64,000 bases of DNA from assembly GCA_020634855.1 (NCBI GenBank), contig JACKAU010000006.1:186001-250000 (forward strand), in the 5' to 3' direction. This document shows, piece by piece, positions 38,031-46,311 of the stretch. Under the pieces are notes generated by a model that worked only from the letters and a program-made list of their open reading frames with translations, made no database searches and was not told where the DNA came from. Position numbers and translations under genes: made by a program. Every line of letters starts with the position of its first letter. Within the stretch, counting starts at the first letter, position 1. This DNA is from Anaerolineales bacterium (GTDB lineage: Bacteria > Chloroflexota > Anaerolineae > 4572-78 > J111).

Positions 38031-39002
38031 ATGTTAACAAACAACCAAGTGAAGACAAACAAAAAACAGTATCCGGCATGGAAAGCAGCCTTGACCGGTC
38101 TCAGCCTGCTGCTGACAGCGCTGGTTCTTTTCGGTCCGCTGGCCGGGGTGGCCTTGGCGGGGCAGGACAAGGTGGCCATCTGCCACCTGAAAGGAAATGG
38201 CAGCTACAAGGTCATTAACGTATCTGAGAACGCGCTGGATGCCCACCTGAACCACGGCGACAAGATCGTAGGCGTGGATGTAGACGAGAACTGTGAGCCG
38301 CTAGGCTCTGCCGATGACGCTGACAGCGATGGCGTGCTCGATGCCCAGGACAACTGCGTGGACGTAGCCAACCCCAACCAGGAAGATCGCTACGGCACAA
38401 CTGCCGGCGATGCCTGCGAGGATGTGGACGGCGACGGGACGTTGGATGTAAACGAAGCCAACTTCTGCCTCTCGATTGATGGTGTGTTGCTGGAAAACCG
38501 AGGCACGGCCGTTTGCGATAGTAGTGCTACCACCGGGCAGGAGCCTAATATCGCTATCGCCGACGGCGATGTCGCTGAGGCTTATGCCGGTGTAAACAGC
38601 GATGGCACTCCTAGCGATAGCGACAACAACCAGGCGACGGCTCTGGGGTATGAAGCGTTTGCCCTCGCTACCAATGGCGACAACAACAGCGCTACGGCCA
38701 CGGGAGATTATGCGAGCGCTGGTGCCCTCGGTGGCAACAATAACAGCGCCATCGCCACGGGGGAGAGCGCCTATGCTAGCGCCAACATTGGTAACAACAA
38801 CAGCGCCACCGCTACCGGCTACAGAGCCTCTGCCCAAGCATACAGTGGTGACAACAACAGTGCTACGGCCACAGGAGATAATCTCCTGGCCATAGCCCGA
38901 GATGGTAACAACAATAGCGCCACCGCTACCACCACCTATACCTGTGCGGGTAAAGGTGATAGTGATGAAACGGCCGTCAACGAAGACCTCTGCAACAATT
39001 AG
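38031..39002 (+). CDS. Secreted paralogue with TSP3-like segment and 19-residue repeats
   Basis: This encodes 323 residues from the ATG at 38031 with AAGGAG upstream. It has the same order as the gene at 35928: signal peptide, AICHLKGNGSYKVINVSENA-LDAHLNHGD, an Asp-rich segment (DADSDGVLDAQDNC), NEANFCLSIDGVLLENRGTA, then six 19-residue repeats (GDNNSATATGDYASAGALG and variants) and YTCAGKGD ... EDLCNN. The shared Cys positions suggest one conserved fold. N-terminal segments of all three trio proteins are related in style. It is likely surface exposed or secreted. Confidence 0.8.
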   Translation: MLTNNQVKTNKKQYPAWKAALTGLSLLLTALVLFGPLAGVALAGQDKVAICHLKGNGSYKVINVSENALDAHLNHGDKIVGVDVDENCEPLGSADDADSDGVLDAQDNCVDVANPNQEDRYGTTAGDACEDVDGDGTLDVNEANFCLSIDGVLLENRGTAVCDSSATTGQEPNIAIADGDVAEAYAGVNSDGTPSDSDNNQATALGYEAFALATNGDNNSATATGDYASAGALGGNNNSAIATGESAYASANIGNNNSATATGYRASAQAYSGDNNSATATGDNLLAIARDGNNNSATATTTYTCAGKGDSDETAVNEDLCNN

Positions 39003-39008
39003 CAGATA

Positions 39009-39091
39009 GGGATGATCATCGCTGTGGTCATCCCACGGTTTGTCTCTCTTCACCACCAGGGTAGGCGTCGCTGGTTAGTGACGCCTACCCT
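39009..39091. terminator. Two consecutive hairpins at the end of the repeat-protein cluster
   Basis: GGGATGA and TCATCCC (39009-39034) pair. AGGGTAGGCGTC and GACGCCTACCCT (39058-39091) form a perfect 12-bp stem. They lie between the stop at 39002 and the convergent minus-strand lpxA-like gene. No long T tract follows. Confidence 0.6.
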
Positions 39092-39140
39092 GACCTCACC
39101 CGTTTTCTCAATCGAATCTCAAGGCAAGGAGAAAATCAAA

Positions 39141-39922
39141 TCACCCACCCGGAGAGTGACGACGCGCCAAACCTCTCGTGGAGCTACGAGCAAATGTGAT
39201 CATCTCCCGCACCTCCGGGCAAGGGTCGCTTTCTTCGAGCGATTTCAGGGCTTCTTCCAGCCCTAGACCGGAACGAAAGAGCGTTCGGTAAGCCGTTTTG
39301 ATAGCCTGAAGCGTGGCACCGGATATACCGGCACGCTCCAGGCCGACCATGTTGAGGCCTACCAGTTTGGCCGGTCGGCCTATTGCCATGCAGAAAGGCA
39401 TGATATCCATAACTGCCGCGGAGATACCGCCCAAAAATGCCAGTGTACCCATACGGCAAAACTGGTGGGTTCCTGAATTACCGGAAATAATGGCTCGCTT
39501 GCCAATTTCCGAATACCCCCCAAGAGAGCGCCATTCGCCATAATCACACTGTCGGCAACGCGGCAGTCGTGGGCGACATGGCTTTGCGCCATAAAAAGAC
39601 CATGGGAACCGATGCGGGTTGGCCTATCAATTCCGCGATGGATGGTGAAGCCTTCGCGAAAGCGATTGTTATCACCGATGATAATGGCATGGGTATGCTC
39701 GAATTGTTCGCTATGTTGGGGGGCTTGACCGATATAAACGCCTGGGGCGATGAAGTTGTCACAGCCCATGCTGACGTATTCGAGTACGCAGTGTGAACTC
39801 ACTTGGGTGCCTCGGCCCAGGCTGACTTCCGGACCAAGGATTGTGTAGGGGCCGATGACGATATCATCGGCCAGTTTAGCTTGCGCATGAACAATGGCCG
39901 TGGGATGAATGTCAGGTCTCAT
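39141..39922 (-). pseudogene. lpxA: LpxA-like acyl-ACP O-acyltransferase, frameshifted
   Basis: The 5' frame (39380-39922) begins MRPDIHPTAIVHAQAKLADD and shows the left-handed beta-helix hexapeptide pattern. It has the catalytic SHVAHDC motif (His118) and a GDNNRFREGFTIHRG motif like LpxA. After GGI it shifts at the CCCCCC run at about 39510. The other frames then give GNSGTHQFCRMG, LAFLGGISAAVMDIM and the C-terminal helical KTAYRTLFRSGLGLEEALKS. Two indels are needed to restore one ~260-residue enzyme. GGAGG precedes the ATG. LpxA starts lipid A synthesis in Gram-negative cells; in Chloroflexota its role is unclear and no lpx partner lies nearby. Confidence 0.75.
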
Positions 39923-40295
39923 TACCGTTCCTCCGGGAATATGACTTCAACGGGTGTAATGGCCGAGGTGAGACCGGCGTGTCCGAATTTCCGTTCTCAA
40001 CAAAAGCACGGTGGTCTGTTTCAGGATCGAGGATTAAATCGGTCTGAGGAGCGGAAATGGGCAATCCCGTCGAAAGTGGTATCTGTATTGTACCCGAAAC
40101 AGCCTCCAGACGACAAGGAACTGAGGTCAATTCAGGGCTAGCCAGTCTCCCTAAACCACTCTCAAGCTCAAAGTGATGGTCAAGGAGAATGAGACAAATC
40201 AACCTGTTTGGCCTCAATCGGTGATGGTTCTTACGGCAACCCCAACGATGCAGTAGATAAGCAACGCACATTGCGCGGACGGGCTACCAGCACAG

Positions 40296-40550
40296 GGGCG
40301 GAGGCTCCACAGACATCGCCTTGATTGGCCTCAATCGCTGCCCCCCCGACGGCAGACCGCCGACCGTTGACCGCCGAACTTCAACACGCGAGTCTGTTTT
40401 TCGGTCGTCTGCGGTCAGCGAGCGGCGGTCTGGGGAACTATGCCGCTCTCGCCAGCCGCCCCCAGCGTGATCAAGCGTCGTCCGGCAGTCGCAGCGAATG
40501 GGGATGAAAAGAGCAGAGCCACAATCGGCTCTGCTCTTTTTATGACCCCT
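40296..40550. repeat. Modular terminator-ended repeat family C, copy 1 (internal module absent)
   Basis: The left part matches 54736-54790 (ACATCGCCTTGATTGGCC). Then comes a large inverted repeat (GACCGCCGACCGTTGACC with GCGGTCAGCGAGCGGCGGTC). After GGGGAACTA comes GCCGCTCTCGCCAGCCGCC, CAGCGTGATCAAGCG and a terminator. The ~250-bp module with repeated CTCATAGTGATC seen in copies 2 and 3 is missing. The stretch 39923-40295 before it shows no gene or repeat I can identify. Confidence 0.8.
40511..40541. terminator. Intrinsic terminator at the end of repeat family C copy 1
   Basis: GAGCAGAGCC and GGCTCTGCTC form a perfect 10-bp stem with loop ACAATC, followed by five T on the plus strand and preceded by four A. 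It can act in both directions. The same hairpin ends copies 2 (48728-48757) and 4 (54959-54987); copy 3 has a degenerate form. Confidence 0.8.
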
Positions 40551-40578
40551 TGAAACTAACAAGTAACCAACGAACCCT

Positions 40579-40770
40579 CTACCTATTCTCTCCCGTCAGG
40601 ACGCGGATAGGTAAAGCAACCACCTCCAGTTTGGACAGATTGATAAATTTACTGGCGTGGTCAGGATCAATACCAATCAAATAGCTTTCTTCATCAAAAT
40701 CAAACACTACATCCAAAGTCACTTCTTGCGAGTTAACGTCGGGCCTTTCGGATAATTCTATATATAGCAA
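40579..40770 (-). CDS. DUF2283-like protein
   Basis: This encodes 63 residues read from a TTG at 40770. The pattern DLLYIELSERPD followed by VVFDFDEESYLIGIDPDHAS and LSKLEVVAL fits DUF2283, small proteins with a tyrosine-rich start and a beta-hairpin fold. The same frame continues upstream with INNEEKD but no ATG is present, so the natural start may be lost or a non-ATG codon is used. It is downstream of repeat family C copy 1, whose terminator it faces. Confidence 0.55.
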   Translation of the reverse strand: MLYIELSERPDVNSQEVTLDVVFDFDEESYLIGIDPDHASKFINLSKLEVVALPIRVLTGENR

Positions 40771-40797
40771 ATCTTTCTCTTCGTTATTAATGAAATT

Positions 40798-40923
40798 TTA
40801 TTGTCGTCCAAAGCCAGTTAACACCATTCCCGCTTCAAATAGGGATGCTTGCGAAGGACTTATTGCTCTAAGTAACGCGTTGTTTTCATCATACAAAACA
40901 AATGTTGAACTCGTGGATGACAT
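40798..40923 (-). CDS. Possible 41-residue protein or gene remnant
   Basis: An ATG at 40923 opens MSSTSSTFVLYDENNALLRA, ending EAGMVLTGFGRQ. The sequence is protein-like, but the ribosome-binding site is absent and the frame continues a little upstream (FYDKLLL) without a start. It is probably a C-terminal fragment of a lost gene, just before the DUF2283-like gene. Confidence 0.3.
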   Translation of the reverse strand: MSSTSSTFVLYDENNALLRAISPSQASLFEAGMVLTGFGRQ

Positions 40924-40993
40924 TAATAATAACTTATCATAAAACAGGAATTGTCATCGTCAGCTGTTTTATCTTTGACACGTTTTTATCAAA

Positions 40994-41680
40994 TCAGAAA
41001 GTACACATGACTGTCTCTCCTATCACAGAGGTGAGAGGCTCATTGTATAATACAGCACTTGTAATAGTGTAAGTAGCGGTACAGGTTCCATCAGCATCGC
41101 AATCTACGAGGTCTCCAACACTATTACCTGTTACATCTCCAGAAAACATATTTACTAGTCTGAATGAAGCCGGTTTGAGTATATTATCTATAGGCCCTTC
41201 CTGTGAAGTCAAATCGAAGTGGAACGAGGCACTACCTGGTGGTCCTGGAACAGGTACTGAAGTCGTGATAAAAATTCTCAACGATAAGGAATTACCCAAC
41301 GTAGGTTCTGACAAACAGGATAATGCAAAATTCCCAGGAAACAGAGGTAGTGTTGGTGTATAAGTCGGCGTGTTTGTTGGCGTGGGTGTGTCTGTTGGAG
41401 TTGAGGGATCTGTATCTTGAGGTGTAGATGTGTGTGTTGGCGTATACCTGGGTTCTGAATCGAATGGAGTTGGTGTATCTGGAGGTGATGTTGTTGGTGT
41501 TGGTGTTGGTGTATCTAACCCCGGAATAGGCCCAGTGCCTGGAATTACCATCCGTTTCCCAGTTATCGGAAGGAATATAGAAAATGAATATGGAGGTACA
41601 GGTTGTTGTGCTTGCAAATTATTTTTTATGATAAAAGTTAAAACGACTATCCCAAGCCCAACTAGCATAATTCGTTTCAT
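40994..41680 (-). CDS. Secreted protein with long Thr/Pro linker, function unknown
   Basis: This encodes 228 residues. A signal segment (4-20) is followed by SIFLPITGKR, which resembles the FLPL-type motif of other exported proteins here. Next is a ~60-residue linker of TP, TPT and DTPTP repeats. The C-terminal domain (FALSCLSEPTLGNSLSLRIF ... TYTITSAVLYNEPLTSVIGE) is beta-rich with three or four Cys (SCLSE, DCDADGTC, MCTF) that could form disulfides. It is likely exported and anchored or glycosylated on the linker. No family was recognised. Confidence 0.6.
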   Translation of the reverse strand: MKRIMLVGLGIVVLTFIIKNNLQAQQPVPPYSFSIFLPITGKRMVIPGTGPIPGLDTPTPTPTTSPPDTPTPFDSEPRYTPTHTSTPQDTDPSTPTDTPTPTNTPTYTPTLPLFPGNFALSCLSEPTLGNSLSLRIFITTSVPVPGPPGSASFHFDLTSQEGPIDNILKPASFRLVNMFSGDVTGNSVGDLVDCDADGTCTATYTITSAVLYNEPLTSVIGETVMCTF

Positions 41681-41752
41681 TTCAATACTCCTTCTTCACA
41701 ATTTTCGGCCGATTTTTAAGAGAATTTCTCTTTTGGAGGGAGAGGTTAAGCA

Positions 41753-41940
41753 CTAGGGGCCAAGTACCCGCGCCATTGCAATAATTTGTTCAATAATGGT
41801 TTCGGCATGAGCTTGGAGAAATTCATACAGAAAGGTATGAAAAAAGTCGTGCTGAATATGGGCCTCAGGATAAATGGCTTTGATGGTGGGCGGGTAAGTC
41901 AGCCCAAAAAGCTTAATTTGTAAGGCTAACAGCCTGAATC
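41753..41940 (-). pseudogene. C-terminal remnant of an unknown gene
   Basis: A frame without any start codon encodes about 60 residues (LALQIKLFGLTYPPTIKAIY, PEAHIQHDFFHTFLYEFLQA, AETIIEQIIAMARVLGP) before a stop at 41753. The sequence is clearly protein-like. An in-frame stop just upstream (about 41945) cuts it off, so only the 3' end of a gene remains. The family is not recognised. Confidence 0.45.
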
Positions 41941-42009
41941 AGTGCAAGATAGCTCTAATTGTTGTCAGCAATGCCACGTCGTAGCAAACTCTTCAAACTC
42001 TTACAAAAT

Positions 42010-43710
42010 CTACCCCGAAACTCGGTCGATAATTAGCGGTACAAATATCTCAAATTTATCAAAGTAAGCAATGATATCCTGTGTTCGCTCAGCTTCAACA
42101 TTATAGCTTGCCAAAGGGGCATCTGGATTAAGTGCATCGAAGATACTCAGTACAATATAAGCTGTATTCAATGCCTCATAAGGTCGTCCCCAATCGGTAT
42201 ACTTCCAGGTACCATCACTTGCCTGCCAAGCAAATGTCTTGTCATCCGGTGTCCACGGGATAGCTGCTTCCCAGCCCAACTCAATGTCCGATCCAGAATG
42301 AAAAAATCCCTTCGTCTCATATTCAAGCATCCATGCAAAGATTTTATCTATATGCTGTTGCTCCAAGTAACGCCATCGTGCTAGTGGAATAAACCAGGCA
42401 TGAGGTCCAGTTGCCCGTGAAAGTGTTCTATCAAGTTCTTGCCCAGGTATGGGCATAAGGTTATCTTCATTACCCGGGAATTGAACCTGCTTATCAGCAT
42501 CAAACTCAACTAAGGGGATTCCTTCAAGTTCTTGGGTCATTACTTGTGAACCCAGCGCTTTATACCCGTAGTGTTCGGCGTAATCCAAATGGGCTTTAAA
42601 TACGGGTTTGGTTGATTCTTCGAAGTAATGGGCCCCATTAAACTCAGCAGGAGTTACAGGCAATCCATAAATTGCACGTAACCCATGAATGAACATGGCT
42701 GAATGATAACTTGGCTTGCCAACTTTTATTACCCACTATCAAGAGAATCCCAATTCACCAGGTGATTCTTCAAGCTTGCAGCGATATCTTCGAATTCCTG
42801 TTGAGTAATTTGGTTAGATAACATTAGGGCCATCAAAATGATAGCTCCCTCTGCCGAAATACGATCCCACTCACCCATAGGATCGCCATTTGTGTAATTG
42901 TGAATAATACGGTCGTTTATTACGAATCTCTTTAAATTAATCGCACTCCGAATTTCTTGACAGAGTCTAACAATGTCAGCGGAGTCCGGAATATGTACAC
43001 TTGGATCTTGAGCCAGCCCTTCAAGTATGAGTAAATTCATAAATGGTAAGGCATTATCATCACTTGATTGTATATCCTTACCGGTTTGAGTCTTGATATT
43101 TTGTTGTTCCTCGTCCGTATCGTCACTCTTTACGGTCACGTATGTTCGATGGAAGTGACCTTCTTTAAATTGATTCGTGATCCCATACTCCTGCATCCAT
43201 TGTAAAGTCTCCAAACCGCGATGAATCTGCCCCCAACTCTCTGAATATCGCTCCGATTGAGGCAAATAATCGAGCCAATCCATCTTGTAAGCTACGGCTA
43301 ATGATAAAAAGCGTAGCGTTACTTCATTAATATTTACGTGAGAACCATAGCCACGAGTAAGCTCCCAATCCTCTTCTTGCCAAATCCCATTCTTAAAAGT
43401 CTGAAATTTCCCTGTACCAAAAAAAGAATGGGTGAAGCCTACCTTGGTATTATTTACTTCATGACTTGTAAAGTAGCGAACAGTCGCTTTTGCATACTGA
43501 TTAAGTTTTTGCTGCTGAGAGGAAGATAAAAGCCGTTTCCTGATTTGAAACTAAATAGTGCGCGTACGGTATATCTGACGTTTGGAGTAGAATCACTCTA
43601 TTCATACCCAACTTACCGGATACACTGATTACTAGAATTGTCAGAAGACTATATAGGATGGATATCCTTCGTATTCCTATTCTCCCTACATTGTTTCTCC
43701 AACTTTGCAT
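42010..43710 (-). pseudogene. Exported helical-toroid-like protein, two frameshifts
   Basis: Three frames join into one ~560-residue protein. The first (43501-43710) has an N-terminal signal anchor (ISILYSLLTILVISVSG). The second continues LSSSQQQKLNQYAKATVRYF, then GFTHSFFGTGKFQTFKNGIW and RFLSLAVAYKMDWLDYL. The third (42010-42696) has MFIHGLRAIYGLPVTPAEFN, ARWRYLEQQHIDKIFAWMLE and WGRPYEALNTAYIVLSIFDA. The helical pairs and aromatic, acidic motifs suggest an alpha/alpha toroid as in glucoamylase-like or DUF3131 proteins, but no family is certain. It ends IFVPLII near the stop. Breaks lie near 43530 and 42725. It is downstream of the radical SAM gene on the same strand. Confidence 0.55.
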
Positions 43711-43839
43711 TTCGCCCTCCTAATTGCCAAAGATTACTCAATTCTTCAGCGCAGTTACTCTGTTAATGAATAGATTAGACTAATTGTTTTGCTCAGGAAT
43801 CATTAAAATACTTAAAGTTGGTTGTCTCCACAAGAGTTC

Positions 43840-45244
43840 TTAATACATAGGATCTTTAAGAACCTCTGGCGAGTTCGAAGGCTGAATTTTACCCTTTAAC
43901 CCTTGCTCAAAAATATAGTTCACGTGACATTGCCTACAACCATGAGAATTGCAATGATGCTTTCTTCGCGCCCCTATGTAAAGTGTATTTAAAGCAATAG
44001 TTTCCAGTGGGTCTTTTATAATATTTCCCAAGATAAAATCTGGTTCTACCACACGAATGAAACAAGGTCTTAAATCACCATTAGCTCGCACAATTTTAAA
44101 TGTTTGGCTATAGAAACATCTGGAAAACTCATAGGCTGGATGTGAGTTACCACCCAAAAACCGCCGTTATATTTGTCTGATTTTTTAGGAAATCACGCAT
44201 CTCCTGAGAACTTTGCCATAGCGTCTGAACTTCTTTTACAGCTTGGTTAAGTTGCTTGGTAGAGATGGCTTCGTTAAATGGCTTATGGTATTCATCTTGG
44301 ATCACGCCTAAGGGGCGATATTGAATATTAACTTTGTGCAAATGATGAGGTTTTTCTCGTTTCACAAGATGGTAAATAAAGTGAGCTACCTTGGCATATT
44401 CATGAATGTTCGATCTAGCAAACAGGAAACTTATTCCGACAAACGGAACATCATAATCAAGATAATCAAGAAAATTCTTAATTACTGAGTCAAATAAGGG
44501 TTTACCCCGAAAAGCCTGGTACGTTTCCTTTGTAGCTGCATCAAGGGACAAGCGGAGCCAAGCAAACTTATCAGGCCAATCACCAGACGGTTTAAATGTC
44601 CCATTGGTAGTTAGAGCAAGGGCAATACCTGGATTCTGCCCGGTTATCTCATCGATTAACTGTTGAAAATGGTATTTCCCTTGTCTATACAAAGTCGGTT
44701 CCCCGCCTCCGATAATGACCATGGAACGAGGCTTTAATTGAGCAATTTGACGTAGATTGTGGAAAGGAAAATTTATCGGTAAAGGTTTTGTTTCAGGATC
44801 GTCATGACCATAGGTACACCCCAAACAGGTTAGGTTACAGATATCGGATGGATGAAATTCCATATGCCTTACAGAAGCATATTCACGCAAGAATGAGCGA
44901 ATTTCATAGGCTGGTATAAATTTTTGTTCTTGATTTAGTTGGGCTGACAGGTGTTCCAAGAAATCTTCCGTAGTCAATTTTCTGCGCTGATGTTGTTCCA
45001 GAAGCCTATAATTAACCTCAAAAATATTTGCAGGAGTTAAAATGTTGTGAAGGTTTAGCTTAACCGCAATCTCTTCCTGACGCCTAAGAAAGTTCAGATG
45101 ATTGAGCGGTTTCAAGAGATTTCTGGCAACGCCCCACCCTGTGTCTTGATCTCCTATCATCTCCTGCAAAGGATTTTTTTGTGATGTGTTGTTAGCCCCA
45201 TTATGAATATTGTAAACTGAGAACCCTTCAAGTAATTTAGCCAT
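43840..45244 (-). CDS. Radical SAM protein with SPASM-like C-terminus, one frameshift
   Basis: The 5' frame (44147-45244) has the [4Fe-4S]-SAM motif CNLTCLGC (Cys136, 140, 143). It continues with the GGGEPT motif (IIGGGEPTLYRQG) and LALTTNGTFKPSG, typical of the SAM-binding barrel. It stops at TAVFGW. Removing one T from the TTTTTGGG run gives GGNSHPAYEFSRCFYSQTF, the 43840-44157 frame, which carries six Cys (SRC, LRPC, HHCNSHGCRQC), as in SPASM/twitch domains binding extra clusters. About 469 residues in all. SPASM proteins usually modify peptides or proteins. It is 13 bp downstream of the nucleoside-phosphorylase-like gene, so the two are almost certainly co-transcribed. Confidence 0.8.
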
Positions 45245-45257
45245 ATTGTTCTCCTCT

Positions 45258-45992
45258 CTAAAGAAAAGATAAGATTGACAAATCCATCTTTACCGCAACC
45301 TCGTAACGTGCTTGTTTAATAGCAATTTCGTCAGCAGATAATGGATCAAAAAAACTTTTGCCTAGGGTTGGTAGATCGCTCACCCAAAAGTAAGCAACCG
45401 CGCGTTTATGGCTGTGTAAAGCAGCCGTGTAGAACGCAGCGCAACCCATTTCAATAACTAAACATTGAGGACTCACAAATTCCCAAAAATTCGCATCATT
45501 TTCGCGTACAACTGAGCTAGTTGTAAAAGATAAGCCTTCTGAAAATGGAACTTTCAATTGATTAAGAGTTGCCTTCACTGAACTGAAAGCACGCTTATCT
45601 GAATGAACAGAAGATAAATTCTCATGACCAAACAAAAAACTAATTCCATCTGCGCAGATGGCTTCTTCAGCTAAAAAATAATCCCCTATTTTAAGACCGT
45701 TCTTTAACCCCCCACAGGTTCCAGAATAGAGGCAAACCGCATTGGGTTTATTTAAGGCATAGACTGCATCGCCCACTAGACCTGGGCCGATACCAGTGAC
45801 AATAATTGATACGCGTTCCCCCCGTAGGACGCCCGTGATTCCTTTCCAAACATTTCCGAATTCAACTACATCTGTCAAATATTCTCTATATTCACCTAAG
45901 CGATTTTCCCGTTTGATAAATAGAATTTTCTCAGCTATCCGAACCGGGCTGCCATAAAAGTAGTCCTCTACTGTTTTCTTTGTCTTATTCAT
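45258..45992 (-). CDS. Nucleoside phosphorylase / nucleosidase superfamily protein
   Basis: This encodes 244 residues. Motifs of the PNP/UDP phosphorylase superfamily are visible: a nucleoside/phosphate-binding GIGPGLVGDAVYAL loop, CLYSGTCGGLKNGLKIGD, and the substrate-binding CLVIEMGCAAFYTAAL (Glu-Met as in the ribose-binding segment). The C-terminal catalytic Asp is in VSDLPT. It is the first gene of the minus-strand set and lies 13 bp upstream of the radical SAM gene. A plausible role is removal of 5'-deoxyadenosine made by that enzyme, but substrates such as MTA or purine nucleosides are equally possible. Confidence 0.75.
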   Translation of the reverse strand: MNKTKKTVEDYFYGSPVRIAEKILFIKRENRLGEYREYLTDVVEFGNVWKGITGVLRGERVSIIVTGIGPGLVGDAVYALNKPNAVCLYSGTCGGLKNGLKIGDYFLAEEAICADGISFLFGHENLSSVHSDKRAFSSVKATLNQLKVPFSEGLSFTTSSVVRENDANFWEFVSPQCLVIEMGCAAFYTAALHSHKRAVAYFWVSDLPTLGKSFFDPLSADEIAIKQARYEVAVKMDLSILSFL

Positions 45993-46157
45993 TCGTATCC
46001 TACTCCTTCCAATTCAATTTTTGTGCTATAGAAAATAAATAGTGAGCCTATCTAAAACAGTAAAGTGGGTTCTAATGTCAAGACCATTCAACAAAAAAGG
46101 TGATGTAAATTTTCGAATGGTGATGTGAAACCTAATAATAATTGATATCATCAATTA

Positions 46158-46209
46158 ACCATACGGTGAATAAAATGTCAATAAGTTGCTAATAAATTCA
46201 CCGTATGGT
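46158..46209. promoter_or_regulatory. Inverted-repeat operator candidate between divergent genes
   Basis: ACCATACGGTGAAT (46158-46171) is exactly inverted as ATTCACCGTATGGT (46196-46209) with 24 bp between. It lies in the 320-bp AT-rich region between the phosphorylase-like gene (minus) and the HTH-TPR regulator (plus). GGTGATGT also occurs twice nearby (46099-46127). It is the best candidate site for the HTH-TPR protein. A short 17-codon frame (46075-46128) overlaps the region but lacks a ribosome-binding site. Confidence 0.6.
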
Positions 46210-46311
46210 AAATTTATTTTTAATGTCATACTCAATAAACATTCCTTGACAATAAGAGTTGTCCATCACACCCTGCTTGACTATTCAAATATAATTATAG
46301 TGAATTGAAAA

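Noticed and set aside
39912..40271. 119-aa minus-strand frame upstream of lpxA
   Set aside because: It overlaps the lpxA start region, has no recognisable domain and unusual composition.
46075..46128. 17-codon plus-strand frame as a signalling peptide
   Set aside because: It lacks a ribosome-binding site and hydrophobic or export features; it is kept only as something to check for conservation.
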